Assembly: GCA_000155695.1 (NCBI GenBank)
Contig: DS990592.1
Coordinates: forward strand, 2,472,473-2,536,472
Reading direction: 5' to 3'
Length of the DNA stretch: 64,000 nt
Source: Verrucomicrobiia bacterium DG1235
GTDB taxonomy: Bacteria; Verrucomicrobiota; Verrucomicrobiia; Opitutales; Opitutaceae
The translations under genes and the position numbers were made by a program. This document shows positions 54,912 through 64,000 of this stretch, one piece after another. The notes beneath the pieces were generated by a model. That model saw nothing but the letters and a program-made list of their open reading frames with translations, had not been told where the DNA came from and made no database searches. Each line of letters begins with the position of its first letter. Within the stretch, counting starts at the first letter, position 1.

Positions 54912-55478
54912 ATGAACACCCTCTTTCTCGTAACCGGCATGCCCGCCGTCGGCAAATCCACCTTCGCAGTCAAGCTCGCTAAAAACAAGGCGGCGTGCCT
55001 ACTGGATATCGACACCGCGTCCGAGCCGATCATTCAGGCAGCGATGGCAAAACTTGGGAGAAGCAAGGACGATCGAGACAGCAAGCTATTCAAAGAAACT
55101 TTCAGAAAGCCGATCTACACGACCCTCTTCGCGCTAGCAGACGCAAACCTGCCCCAGCTCGACGTGGTCATTTCAGGCCCCTTCACGAAAGAACTAACTA
55201 ACAAAAACTGGCCAAGCGAAATCGAGCAAACGCTCAAATCTCGCTGTCTCGTCAAATGCATCTACCTGCACTGCGATCAGGATACCAGAAAACGACGCAT
55301 CGAGCGAAGAGCCAATCCACGCGACGCAGCAAAACTCGAATCATGGAGTCAGCACCTAAGCTACTATGAATCCGAAACTCGCCCCGCATACCCTCATCTT
55401 GCCGTCAATACCGCTTCCGCAGACGCGCTGGAAATTGCATTGAGCTCCGATCTCCTCAAAGACGCCCGCCCAACATGA
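54912..55478 (+). CDS. Small P-loop NTPase, shikimate/gluconate-kinase-like
   Basis: A 188-residue kinase-like AAA_33-type protein with Walker A GMPAVGKSTFA (about residues 10-20), the LLDIDTASEPI motif after strand 2 and a lid with RKRRIERRANPRDA. It probably phosphorylates a small molecule. The substrate is unknown and the gene stands alone. I take ATG 54912 over the GTG 2 codons upstream. It is divergent from the TonB receptor and convergent with the hybrid kinase. Confidence 0.75.
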   Translation: MNTLFLVTGMPAVGKSTFAVKLAKNKAACLLDIDTASEPIIQAAMAKLGRSKDDRDSKLFKETFRKPIYTTLFALADANLPQLDVVISGPFTKELTNKNWPSEIEQTLKSRCLVKCIYLHCDQDTRKRRIERRANPRDAAKLESWSQHLSYYESETRPAYPHLAVNTASADALEIALSSDLLKDARPT

Positions 55479-55499
55479 AGAACAGAACGCCCTAGGCGC

Positions 55500-58496
55500 C
55501 TAGCCTTCTCTACGAAGGATGCGACTGAGGACTTCCTTCAATTTCTCCGGCACGACTGGCTTGCTCAGATAGTCATCCATACCCGCGGCGATACATTTTT
55601 CACGGTCGCCCCGCATGGCATTAGCAGTCATAGCGACGATTGGCACCTTGGCTCGCCAATCCTTCATTTCACGTATTTTGCGAGAAGCATCCAGGCCGTC
55701 CATCACCGGCATCTGCCAATCCATCAAAACAGCATCGAGCTTGTCGGCTCCCTCCACCCTTTCGAGCGCCTCCAACCCATCGCACGCCACGACTACCGAA
55801 ACCCCTAAGGAACTCAACATGTGAGTGGCTACCTTTCGATTAACAGGATGATCCTCCACCAGAAGCACTCTAAATCCAGCGAATACTCCATCCGCTCCGA
55901 CCTTTGGCACCTCCTCTCCTAGCCCCTCGTCCTCAGCATCGCGCAAGTCAATCTTCCGCAAACACGATTCAAGCCGAGCCCTGCTGAACGGCTTCTGGAG
56001 CGTCCCAGCAATCTCCTCCTTGACTTTCGAGCTCAAAGCAAGAGCACGCAAAGGGTTCGAAAAAGACACCACACCTACGAGACGAGGTTGATCAAGCGAC
56101 ACAAGATCCCAGAGAAGCTGTTCATGAGAGCGGCCGTGCACCTGACCTGCGAATACAACAGCGCCAATGCGACAACGAGCTAACGCTCCCTCCATTTCAC
56201 TCAAGTCCGCGAAAAGCCGCGACTGGACACCGAATCGCTTTAGCTCCGACAAAAGGCTCTCTCCATGCGGCCAGTCATTATCGAGCACAAACGCCTCCCA
56301 GCCTATAGCCTCGAGCGAACGCTGCCTCCCTCGACCTTCCACGACAGCGACTTTTCCCAACCGTATGATGAAACTAAACTCAGACCCCAGCCCAACCTTG
56401 CTCGTCACTTGAATCTCACCACCCATCTTCTCGCACAAGCGCTTGCAAATAGCCAAGCCCAACCCAGTCCCACCATACTTGCGGGTAGTCGTGGAATCAA
56501 CCTGTCGAAAAGAGTCGAACAAGGATCCAAACGCCGTTTCTGGTATACCGATACCAGTGTCTTTCACGCTAAAGCCCAAAACATAGTGCGTATCTGTTTC
56601 CTCGATACAGGCTCCACTAATATCGACCCGGCCGGAAATAGTAAATTTGATCGCGTTAGTAGCCAAGTTTAGCAAAATTTGCCTAACCCTCCCAGGGTCG
56701 CCAAGCACCATTCCTTCAGTCGCCGTATCCAAATAACAACTAAAGCCCAAGCCCTTTTCATCCGCCTGCAGCGAGACCATTCCGGTGAGCTCTTCCATAA
56801 TCTCACGCAAATCAAACGGCACCTCTTCTAGCTCCAGCTCATTCGCTTCAATTTTCGTGTAGTCAAGAATATCGTTAATCAGAGAAAGCAAGGACTCGGC
56901 TGAAGCCCGAATAGTGCCTACGAAATTCGACTGCTCTTTGCTCATATCCATCTCAGCCAACAGACTCGACAATCCTATAATCGCGTTCATTGGCGTCCGA
57001 ATCTCATGACTCATCGACGCCAAAAACACGTTCTTAGTTCGACTAGCCGATTCAGCGGCTTGCTTCGCCTCCTCGAGTTCGGAGTTGCTCAACTTCAACT
57101 CCATCAGAGCTTCGCTCAACTGATCCGTTCGCTTGTTAAACCAATAAGCGATTCGGCCAAACTCATCGTCTCCCTCCAACTCGAGACGCCCCCTACTTTG
57201 TCCTTCGAGAGCGAGCTTGCGAACCTCTCCTCGCAAAGCATTCGCCGGAGAAAAAACACTCCTCCAAAGAAAAAAATATAAAAGTATACAGATTATGAAT
57301 ACAACAATCAGTACCAGTTTAGAAACTCGCCCTACTACCAACGCCACCGCCTTATCCGAATATTCAGAAGGCATAGCGATCAGAACCACCCAATCCGTAG
57401 AAGGGACGGAAAACAGGCTCACCAAGGCGCTTTGCCCCAGAAGAAACTCCTTCTCGACCCGAAACTGCTGCACCTTTTCGCCTGAACTACGGCGATAGAT
57501 TAGCGATTCAGCAATACTCTTAGCCTCTATCTCGTCAATCTGGTAAGACTCAGCATCGATCTTCGCCGCCAACCAACTCGACTCTCCCTCTTGAGATTCG
57601 CGACTTCCTAGCGGTCCACTCGTATGGAATTTTTCAATACGACTGGCGATCAATCCAAAAGAAGGGCTACCAGGAGAAACCTCACCCACTAAACGGTACT
57701 CCACTATCTTGTTTCCAGCCTCGTCAAGACTCGTTCGTCGTCCGAGCTCCGAATCAGGAAAAGATATCAAACGATTGTTTCGATCCACAGCGAAGGCATA
57801 GCCATCGATCTGCTGAGCCTGCTCAGCCATAAACTCAGAGATTCCATCGAGGCGAAGGTCAACTGTCGCGACACCCGCAAATCGCCCATCATTCCAATAA
57901 GGAGCCGTACAGGTTACCATCGGAACAAAAGAGTACGGATCCATGTATGACTTTGACCAATACACCTCACCTGGATTCAGATAGCGGGCGGGCACATACC
58001 ATTCCTCGTTATGATAGCCCATTCCATTCGGATCGTTGTAGTCGTCGAAATAGACCAGTCGTCTTTTTTCGTCACGCGACCAAAAAAACGACCGTCGATC
58101 CACACCCTCTTCATACTGATTCGGCTCTGGCCAAATCCCACCTCCAGCAATCAAGCGATTGTCCACCGATATCACAGCCTCTGAATCCAGCATCTCCGCT
58201 ATTACCGAAGAATAAACGGAATCATCCTTGGGCAAGCTTTCCCCTAACTTCGCCAAGCTCTTAGCCAAGGTCTCGGTGCTAACAACTCGCTCGCCAAGCT
58301 TCAGAACGATATTTTTGCCCACCTCTCGATGCAGCTTCTCAGCTTGATCGGAAAGGGTCCGGTGAGCAGCCGTCTGAATCGCGAAATAGGTTGCCCCAAT
58401 CACCAGAAGCAGAAACCCAAGCAGCCCTACAAAGACCCTGACTGAGAGCTGCTTATAGGAAGGGATATCCGATTCTTCCGATACGTTTAAAGACAT
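55500..58496 (-). CDS. Hybrid sensor histidine kinase with Cache sensor, degenerate receiver and active receiver
   Basis: About 998 residues from ATG 58496; ATG 58541 or 58550 would add 15-18. TM1 (about 17-39) and a periplasmic Cache domain ([25 protein letters not shown]) lead to TM2 (about 393-412), a HAMP-like linker and a short coiled coil. HisKA follows, with H497 in [16 protein letters not shown]. The HATPase domain has [17 protein letters not shown] and [11 protein letters not shown] degenerate receiver comes next: its acceptor Asp is replaced in [11 protein letters not shown], but QKPF is kept. The true receiver has [12 protein letters not shown]. It senses an extracytoplasmic small ligand; the target is unknown. 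Confidence 0.9.
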   Translation of the reverse strand: MSLNVSEESDIPSYKQLSVRVFVGLLGFLLLVIGATYFAIQTAAHRTLSDQAEKLHREVGKNIVLKLGERVVSTETLAKSLAKLGESLPKDDSVYSSVIAEMLDSEAVISVDNRLIAGGGIWPEPNQYEEGVDRRSFFWSRDEKRRLVYFDDYNDPNGMGYHNEEWYVPARYLNPGEVYWSKSYMDPYSFVPMVTCTAPYWNDGRFAGVATVDLRLDGISEFMAEQAQQIDGYAFAVDRNNRLISFPDSELGRRTSLDEAGNKIVEYRLVGEVSPGSPSFGLIASRIEKFHTSGPLGSRESQEGESSWLAAKIDAESYQIDEIEAKSIAESLIYRRSSGEKVQQFRVEKEFLLGQSALVSLFSVPSTDWVVLIAMPSEYSDKAVALVVGRVSKLVLIVVFIICILLYFFLWRSVFSPANALRGEVRKLALEGQSRGRLELEGDDEFGRIAYWFNKRTDQLSEALMELKLSNSELEEAKQAAESASRTKNVFLASMSHEIRTPMNAIIGLSSLLAEMDMSKEQSNFVGTIRASAESLLSLINDILDYTKIEANELELEEVPFDLREIMEELTGMVSLQADEKGLGFSCYLDTATEGMVLGDPGRVRQILLNLATNAIKFTISGRVDISGACIEETDTHYVLGFSVKDTGIGIPETAFGSLFDSFRQVDSTTTRKYGGTGLGLAICKRLCEKMGGEIQVTSKVGLGSEFSFIIRLGKVAVVEGRGRQRSLEAIGWEAFVLDNDWPHGESLLSELKRFGVQSRLFADLSEMEGALARCRIGAVVFAGQVHGRSHEQLLWDLVSLDQPRLVGVVSFSNPLRALALSSKVKEEIAGTLQKPFSRARLESCLRKIDLRDAEDEGLGEEVPKVGADGVFAGFRVLLVEDHPVNRKVATHMLSSLGVSVVVACDGLEALERVEGADKLDAVLMDWQMPVMDGLDASRKIREMKDWRAKVPIVAMTANAMRGDREKCIAAGMDDYLSKPVVPEKLKEVLSRILRREG

Positions 58497-58647
58497 AGGG
58501 GTGACCGACGCTTGGCTAAGCAAATGAGTGCGGATTCCCATGCGAAGCAAGAAAAACTACTAACTTTCATCAGTAGTAGCATATATCGACCTATCGGGCT
58601 ATACCAGCGCGGATACTCCACCCGACGGAGCGAGCGAGGCTGAAACG

Positions 58648-60276
58648 TTAACGCTTCCCAGATTGCTCCTGCTCGATACGCGCGATGTATTCGCTCACGT
58701 TACACGTCAGCAGGCGAGTGCCATCCTTGCGCACCTCAAGAACCTTGTTTACGAGCGGATCGAGAAAGTCGCGGTCGTGACTCACCAGAATCACCGTTCC
58801 GTCAAAGGCCTTGATCGCGTCCTGCAGCGTTTCCTTGCTTCGAATATCAAGGTGATTGGTCGGTTCGTCCAAGATAATCGTGTTCGCCCGCTTCATCAGG
58901 ATCTTTGCCAAAGCGAGGCGATTGCGTTCCCCGCCCGAGAGCACCGTAGTCGGCTTGAACACATCGTCTTTCCGAAAAAGAAGAGCTCCTAAAACAGCGC
59001 GCGGATTCGCATCCTCATGACCAGCGTCAGCCGCTGCCGCCTCGACCTCTTCAAGCACCGTCTTCTCTGGGTCGAGCTCCTCCGCCTGCTGCTGCGCGAA
59101 ATAGGCGAGCACCGTATTCAAACCAACAACACGTTCTCCAGCCTGAAAGGGTTCTGTACCGGCCAGCACCCGAGCGAGCGTGGACTTACCCGCGCCATTA
59201 ACACCGACAACCGCAATCCGATCCCCCTTGTCGATATGGAAACTGAAATTGTTGAACACCTCGATATCGCCGTACGACTTCGACATGTTGATCAGTTCGA
59301 TCACCTTCTGGCTGCTCGGAGGCGGCTCCGGAAAACGGAAAAACATTTTCTTCTCCGTTTTCGGCATTTCGATGAGATCGATTTTCTCGAGCGCCTTGAT
59401 GCGACTCTGTACCATCGAGGCCTTCTTCACGTTCGAGCGAAAACGATTGATGAAATCCTTCTGCCGTTGAATCTCCTTCTCCTGGTTCGCCTTCTGCTTG
59501 CGAAGCGCCTCAAGTCGAGCTTCCGACTCCTTGATGTAGAAACTGTAGTTCCCCTTGTAGGATTCGATGTTTCCTAGGCTCAAGTGCAATGTTCGATCCG
59601 TCACCGCGTTTAGGAAGGCGCGGTCGTGGGAGATGATCATAATCGCTCCTTCGTAACGAGTAAGGTAATCCTCAAACCAGTTTTGAGCAATGATGTCCAA
59701 ATGATTGGTCGGCTCGTCAAGAAGCAGCAAGGAAGGCTGTCTCAGCAACAGCTTGGCCAACGCGATTCGCATCTGCCACCCACCAGAAAACTCGCCCGTA
59801 TCCCGATCCATATCCTCGATCGCAAACCCTAGACCAAGCAGCACGCGCTCGATCTTAGACTTCATCTTCTCCGGCTCGTACTCCTCTAGCTTGTGTTCCC
59901 AGCCGCCGATCGTGTCGATCATGTCGTAATACTCCTCGCTGCTAGTATCCATCTCAGCGAGTTTCTCGTCGGCTTCGTCGATTTTTGCCTGCAGCTCCAA
60001 AGCGTCGTCAAAAGCCGTCTCGACTTCCTTGTAGAGCGTGCGCCCCCTCACCTCGATACCATCCTGAGGCAGATAGCCGAGCGACACCCAACTGGGCTTT
60101 TCAAACTCCCCCCGATCGATCTCCACCTCGTCGAGCATCAGCTTGAGGAGGGTCGACTTGCCGGCTCCGTTAGAGCCCACTAGCCCGATACGGTCACGCA
60201 CGCCAATCGTCAGCGAAACGTCGCCGAAAATCACTTTCTCGCCGTAGCGAAGATGAAGGTTCTTGAGTCCGATCAT
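58648..60276 (-). CDS. ABC-F family ATP-binding protein (Uup/EttA type)
   Basis: Soluble twin-ABC ATPase of 542 residues acting on ribosomes. Both cassettes are complete: Walker A GSNGAGKST and GVNGAGKST, signatures EFSGGWQMRIALAK and LSGGERNRLALAK, Walker B LLLLDEPTNHLD and TIILDEPTNHLD. The linker between them is Lys/Arg-rich (KANQEKEIQRQKDFINRFR), the P-site interaction motif of ABC-F. No TM domain. It lies 110 bases before the desaturase stop on the same strand; the intergenic part holds the desaturase terminator. Confidence 0.93.
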   Translation of the reverse strand: MIGLKNLHLRYGEKVIFGDVSLTIGVRDRIGLVGSNGAGKSTLLKLMLDEVEIDRGEFEKPSWVSLGYLPQDGIEVRGRTLYKEVETAFDDALELQAKIDEADEKLAEMDTSSEEYYDMIDTIGGWEHKLEEYEPEKMKSKIERVLLGLGFAIEDMDRDTGEFSGGWQMRIALAKLLLRQPSLLLLDEPTNHLDIIAQNWFEDYLTRYEGAIMIISHDRAFLNAVTDRTLHLSLGNIESYKGNYSFYIKESEARLEALRKQKANQEKEIQRQKDFINRFRSNVKKASMVQSRIKALEKIDLIEMPKTEKKMFFRFPEPPPSSQKVIELINMSKSYGDIEVFNNFSFHIDKGDRIAVVGVNGAGKSTLARVLAGTEPFQAGERVVGLNTVLAYFAQQQAEELDPEKTVLEEVEAAAADAGHEDANPRAVLGALLFRKDDVFKPTTVLSGGERNRLALAKILMKRANTIILDEPTNHLDIRSKETLQDAIKAFDGTVILVSHDRDFLDPLVNKVLEVRKDGTRLLTCNVSEYIARIEQEQSGKR

Positions 60277-60310
60277 GGTTCTTAAAAATCGCGCACCCTA
60301 GCAAGGGCGG

Positions 60311-60352
60311 GAAAAAAAACAACGGCTCATTCAACAAAAATCGAATGAGCCG
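60311..60352 (-). terminator. Intrinsic terminator after the fatty-acid desaturase gene
   Basis: On the minus strand CGGCTCATTC, a 10-base loop, GAATGAGCCG, then TTGTTTTTTTT. It isolates the desaturase from the ABC-F gene. Confidence 0.88.
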
Positions 60353-60386
60353 CGAAAGATAATTTGTAGCCGTCTAGCTGTAAGTC

Positions 60387-61493
60387 CTAATGAGCATGTT
60401 CCAGCTCGTAGCGGGCAGACGTGAATTCAGTCAGCTTGATCCACGACTTCCACATCGCGTGCAACTCCTGCTTGTGGAGCTTGATCTCGATCTCCAGAAG
60501 CTTGCGCCGCTCGTCCGTCGAATTCTTGAGCTCCTTGATCTTCGACATCAAGGCCGACGCCTTGTCCTCGAAGCTATCGGACAGATGCTCGAGTCGAGCG
60601 TGCAAATCCTTCGAAGTCTCGTCGATTTCGTGACGAATCCGCTCGAGCAAAAGATTCTTATCCTTCTTGACCAACATTTGGCGAAGCTTCACGTCGCTGA
60701 CCCAACGCAAGTCAGACACGAGACCGAGCTTGGACGAAGTCCAGATCAGCCATTTCGTCGGATCGAAGTGGTACCAGCGAACGCCATTTCGATAGTCGTT
60801 GGCCATCGTGTGATGATAATTGTGGTAACCCTCGCCGAAGGTGAAGAGAGCCAACACCGCATTGTCCACCGCCGTCAATTCCTTGGCATAGGTGCGAGCG
60901 CCCCAGACATGGCAGAGACTATTGATAAACCAAGTACAGTGGTGGATCGCGAAGAGTCTCATGAAAAAGCCCGCGAACAAAGCCGCCAGCGGATGCATGA
61001 AAAAACAGCCAATACCCACGACAGCCACGTTCACCGCTATGGTAAGCCAAGCGTAGTGATTGTGCTGAAACATCACGCGCGGGTTCCTCAAAAGATCCTT
61101 GACCAGACGCTCGTCAATCGGATTCCGATAAGTGAACATCCACCAAATGTGGGCGTACCAGAAACCCTTGTTGATATTGTACGGATCCTTGTCCGTATCG
61201 ACATGGCTGTGGTGGATTCGATGGTCGTGCGACCACTGAAGAGCGGATGCCTCGATCGCCAAGCTAGACGACAGCAAGCAAGCCCACTCGTAAACCGGCT
61301 TCGCCTTGTAGGTGTTGTGCGAAAACAGCCGGTGGTAGCCTGCCGTGATCGAAAACACCGAGATCGCCCACGTTACTCCGAAAAGCACCAGCGACTCCCA
61401 GCTGAACACCGAGATATATGCCGGCAGCAATGCGATCAGCAATACGTGATAGCCAGCGATGAAAGCGAAAATTCCCCAATTCTTTATGCGCAT
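60387..61493 (-). CDS. Acyl-CoA/acyl-lipid delta-9-type desaturase with C-terminal coiled-coil extension
   Basis: Membrane di-iron desaturase that inserts a double bond in fatty acyl chains, adjusting membrane fluidity. The three histidine boxes are HRLFSH (54-59), HRIHH (91-95) and HNYHH (224-228), with hydrophobic hairpins between them. After the desaturase core (to about 270) comes an unusual Lys/Glu/Leu-rich helix of about 85 residues (RIRHEIDETSKDLHARLEHL and onward, to about 355) predicted as coiled coil. Most bacterial DesC proteins end near 300-330. Divergent from the HAD gene. Confidence 0.9.
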   Translation of the reverse strand: MRIKNWGIFAFIAGYHVLLIALLPAYISVFSWESLVLFGVTWAISVFSITAGYHRLFSHNTYKAKPVYEWACLLSSSLAIEASALQWSHDHRIHHSHVDTDKDPYNINKGFWYAHIWWMFTYRNPIDERLVKDLLRNPRVMFQHNHYAWLTIAVNVAVVGIGCFFMHPLAALFAGFFMRLFAIHHCTWFINSLCHVWGARTYAKELTAVDNAVLALFTFGEGYHNYHHTMANDYRNGVRWYHFDPTKWLIWTSSKLGLVSDLRWVSDVKLRQMLVKKDKNLLLERIRHEIDETSKDLHARLEHLSDSFEDKASALMSKIKELKNSTDERRKLLEIEIKLHKQELHAMWKSWIKLTEFTSARYELEHAH

Positions 61494-61668
61494 AGGATTT
61501 AGTACAAGAGCTCAAAAGGGCGCGGAATCAGCTTATTGGCCAGCCTATCTTCTCTTTGAGACACAATTTTTAATAACGCGAATTAGACACCAGACCGGCC
61601 TGATCGTGCCATTATTTCCAAAAGCGAATTGCCTTCCCACACTAGAAGCGCCACCCAACATCACAAAA

Positions 61669-62325
61669 ATGCAAGCTACACCCGATAAAATTCGCGGCAT
61701 CCTCATCGATATGGACGGCACATTCGTCGACCATCTCCAAACCCTAACGCGTTGCTTCCAATACGCTTGCCGAGAATTAGGATTCCCGGAACCCTCCGCC
61801 GAAAAAGTCAGACGCAGCATCGGCGGCTCCATGCCAGTCACGATCCAGAAATTCCTTCCGGCCGAACACGTCGAGGCGGGCAAGGAGCTCTGGAGACAAC
61901 GCTTCGAGGAAATTCACCTCCAAGGCGTCGTCGTCCTCCCGGGCGCCGGCGAACTGCTCGACCACTGCCAGTCTTCCGAAATCTCAGCTGCGATTTTCAC
62001 CAACAAAACCGGCACACACTCCCGCGCCATCATCGAAAACGAGGGCTTCACTAGCCAACTCGCTTTCGTTCTCGGAGCGGAAGACACCGAATACCGCAAG
62101 CCGCAGCCGGAATTCACCGCAGCAGCCATAGAGAAAATCGGAATGCGAGGCGAAGAGCTAGCCATGGTCGGCGACTCGCCCTTCGACATCCAAGCCGCCC
62201 GAGCAGGCGGCATGACAGCCCTTTGCGTCACCACCGGCTCGCATTCCCGAGAGGAGCTCTTCGAGGAAGGCGCCGACCACGTTTTCGACTCTCTCAGAGA
62301 AGTTGCAGACTGGCTCCGCAGCTAA
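61669..62325 (+). CDS. HAD-superfamily phosphatase (phosphoglycolate phosphatase-like)
   Basis: Soluble 218-residue hydrolase with all HAD motifs: ILIDMDGTFVD (motif I, nucleophile Asp), FTNKTG (motif II), YRKPQPE (motif III Lys) and MVGDSPFDIQAARAG (motif IV). The cap domain (about 20-95) is of the C1 type seen in Gph and PgmB. The substrate may be phosphoglycolate or another small phosphate. Start at ATG 61669; an in-frame ATG 210 bases upstream would add a 70-residue leader that crosses the divergent promoter region. It is 45 bases upstream of the recD2 start. Confidence 0.88.
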   Translation: MQATPDKIRGILIDMDGTFVDHLQTLTRCFQYACRELGFPEPSAEKVRRSIGGSMPVTIQKFLPAEHVEAGKELWRQRFEEIHLQGVVVLPGAGELLDHCQSSEISAAIFTNKTGTHSRAIIENEGFTSQLAFVLGAEDTEYRKPQPEFTAAAIEKIGMRGEELAMVGDSPFDIQAARAGGMTALCVTTGSHSREELFEEGADHVFDSLREVADWLRS

Positions 62326-62370
62326 AATCCACCTTGCGGCTGCAGGCAAATCCGCTACCCATTAGCCACC

Positions 62371-64000
62371 TTGCCACCCGTCCCCAACAGCGAATCCCTC
62401 TCCGGCGTCCTCGAACGCATCATCTTCTTCAACGAAGAAAACAATTACACCATCGCCGAGCTCAGACCGGGCGACGGCTCGGAGAAAGTCACCATCACAG
62501 GCCAACTAGGCGGCGTCCAATGCGGCGAAACCCTTCGCCTACAGGGCAGCTGGACCAAGCACCCGACCCACGGTCCGCAGTTCAAAATCGCCGCCTTCAA
62601 GTCCGAACTGCCCGCATCCATTTACGGGATACGCAAGTACCTCGGCAGCGGACTCGTCAAAGGCGTCTCCAAGGGCATCGCCGAACGCATCGTCAAGCGC
62701 TTCGGCGACGACACCCTGCGCATCATCTCGGAAGAATCCGCCCGGCTACAGGAAGTCAGCGGAATCGGCAAGCAACGCGCCCACTCCATCAAGGAAGCCT
62801 GGGACGAGCAAGTGGTGCAGCGCGAGCTCTTCATCTTCGGACAAACCTACGGCCTCTCTCCGGCCCTCTGCCTGCGCATGTACAAGCAATTCGGACCGGA
62901 AGCCACCGCCGTCCTGCGCAACGAACCCTACCGCGCCGCCCGCGAAGTCCAAGGCATCGGCTTCAAGACCGCCGACAAGATCGCAATCAACACCGGCATC
63001 CCCAACGACTCCCCGCAACGCATCGACGCAGGCATCGAGTTCGTCCTCCAGGAACTGCAAGACGACGGCCACACCGCCTACCCGAGTGAAGATCTCAGCG
63101 CCCTCGCCGCCGAAACCCTCCAATCCGATAGCGAGCACATCCGCCACGGAATCGAACGCCTCCTCGAATCAAAAGCTCTCCGCTCCACCGTAGCACAAAA
63201 CGGACACGCGTATCTACAACTCCCCTACAACTTCTTCGCCGAGGAAAAAATCGCCCTCGCCATCAAACGCCTCAAGGAAACGCCGAGCGGACTTCCCGAC
63301 ATCAAGCGCGACATTGCGGTAAACTGGGCCGAAGAAAAAGCGGGCTTCGCATTCGGCGACTCCCAAAAAGACGCCATCAAAGGCTCGATCGCCAACAAAG
63401 TCTTCATCCTCACCGGCGGTCCCGGCACCGGCAAGACCACTATCCTCCGCGCCGTCGTCGCCATCCTGAAAGCGAAAAAGGCCAAAATCCTCCTCGCCGC
63501 CCCGACCGGCCGAGCCGCCCAGCGCCTCTCCGAGTCCACCCACGCCTACGCCCAGACCATCCACCGCCTCCTAAAATTCGACCCCTCTGAAGGCGGCTTC
63601 GTCATGAACGAAAACAAGCCGCTTTCAGCCGACGTCGTCATCGTCGACGAGGCCTCCATGCTCGATGCTCGCCTCGCCGCCGCCCTCCTCCAAGCCATCC
63701 CCTCAAAAGCCCACCTCATCCTCGTGGGCGACGTCGACCAGCTCCCCTCAGTCGGAGCGGGCAACGTTCTGAAAGACCTCATCGCGTCTCGAAAAATCCG
63801 ATACGTCACCCTGGACGTCGTCTTTCGCCAGCAGAAGTTCAGCTCCATCGTCCACTACGCCCACGCCATAAACAAAGGCGAAGTCTCGCTTCCCACAGCC
63901 CTCGAGGACGTCCGCCAGCTCGACCCAAAAAAGGACTTCCAATTCGTGTCCGCAACCGACCAGAACGACGCCGCCCAAAAGGTCGCCGAAGTATTCAAAT
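62371..64000 (+). CDS. RecD2-type SF1B DNA helicase, 3' truncated by window edge
   Basis: 5'-3' DNA helicase. The N-terminal OB-like part (SGVLERIIFFNEENNYTIAEL) is followed by tandem HhH motifs (LQEVSGIGKQRAHSIKEAW, AAREVQGIGFKTADKIA), characteristic of RecD2 rather than RecBCD RecD. Then Walker A LTGGPGTGKTT (about residue 347), LLAAPTGRAAQRLSE, Walker B VVIVDEASMLDA and VGDVDQLPSVGAGNVL. The only start codon after the upstream in-frame stop (62323-62325, also the HAD gene's stop) is TTG 62371. About 543 codons are visible; the C-terminal helicase half lies beyond the window. No recB or recC is seen. Confidence 0.9.
   Translation, partial: MPPVPNSESLSGVLERIIFFNEENNYTIAELRPGDGSEKVTITGQLGGVQCGETLRLQGSWTKHPTHGPQFKIAAFKSELPASIYGIRKYLGSGLVKGVSKGIAERIVKRFGDDTLRIISEESARLQEVSGIGKQRAHSIKEAWDEQVVQRELFIFGQTYGLSPALCLRMYKQFGPEATAVLRNEPYRAAREVQGIGFKTADKIAINTGIPNDSPQRIDAGIEFVLQELQDDGHTAYPSEDLSALAAETLQSDSEHIRHGIERLLESKALRSTVAQNGHAYLQLPYNFFAEEKIALAIKRLKETPSGLPDIKRDIAVNWAEEKAGFAFGDSQKDAIKGSIANKVFILTGGPGTGKTTILRAVVAILKAKKAKILLAAPTGRAAQRLSESTHAYAQTIHRLLKFDPSEGGFVMNENKPLSADVVIVDEASMLDARLAAALLQAIPSKAHLILVGDVDQLPSVGAGNVLKDLIASRKIRYVTLDVVFRQQKFSSIVHYAHAINKGEVSLPTALEDVRQLDPKKDFQFVSATDQNDAAQKVAEVFK

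Noticed and set aside
62223-63089. 288-codon plus-strand frame at the end of the HAD gene
   Set aside because: Arg/His/Pro-rich shadow. The other frame, from TTG 62371, contains the RecD2 HhH and Walker motifs.

Overview
The window looks like chromosomal DNA of a marine verrucomicrobium, most likely class Opitutia and close to Pelagicoccus. This is inferred from gene content and protein style: a TonB-dependent receptor with the 'ELSPFTVEG' N-terminus typical of that class, a Minf_1886-type protein, an FG-GAP/ASPIC-UnbV protein, GPH sugar symport with GH2 mannosidases, hybrid histidine kinases, and very C-rich third codon positions. I ran no database search. Most starts lack a clear Shine-Dalgarno sequence. 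Several genes seem to start at GTG or TTG.

Layout. 1-3.1 kb: the 3' part of an RsmB-like rRNA methyltransferase, then scpA, two small conserved-looking genes and trxA. 3.2-9.7 kb: a GPH symporter convergent with a GH2 beta-mannosidase, a DUF4202 protein and a PhoD-like protein with an altered active site. 9.8-17.9 kb: an M16 peptidase, a Minf_1886-family protein, an RND efflux pair and a MogA-like protein. 18-25.9 kb: a hybrid sensor kinase, a GT39-type membrane glycosyltransferase broken by a frameshift, a beta-hydroxyacid dehydrogenase, class II aldolase and a BLUF photoreceptor. 25.9-32.8 kb: a second GH2, a broken DUF5706/Pycsar-effector-like gene, a membrane-anchored glutamate-synthase-like FMN protein with a DoxX partner, a seven-helix protein with a receiver-like tail and a single-pass membrane protein. 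33.1-34.3 kb: an HTH/PIN toxin-antitoxin pair beside tRNA-Gln. 34.4-42.2 kb: pyrH-frr-proB, a UvrD-type helicase, a small exported protein, and an OGG-type glycosylase overlapping an ABC_ATPase-family gene. 42.2-45.6 kb: a GT8 transferase, an undescribed kinase-like protein, an amidohydrolase and a gamma-carbonic anhydrase. 45.6-54.4 kb (minus strand): lnt, a giant FG-GAP/ASPIC protein and a TonB-dependent receptor. 54.9-64 kb: a small P-loop kinase, a second hybrid histidine kinase, an ABC-F protein, a fatty-acid desaturase with a coiled-coil tail, a HAD phosphatase and a RecD2-type helicase cut by the window end.

Taken together this is mainly core housekeeping and envelope functions plus mannoside use (GPH symporter and two GH2 enzymes), with light and redox sensing pieces. 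It is not a defence or phage island; the toxin-antitoxin pair and the decayed DUF5706 gene are isolated. The most promising undescribed piece is the kinase-like protein at about 43.2-44.2 kb. Next are the FMN/DoxX membrane pair, the receiver-like seven-helix protein, and the tRNA-Gln whose CCA end is built into its own terminator.
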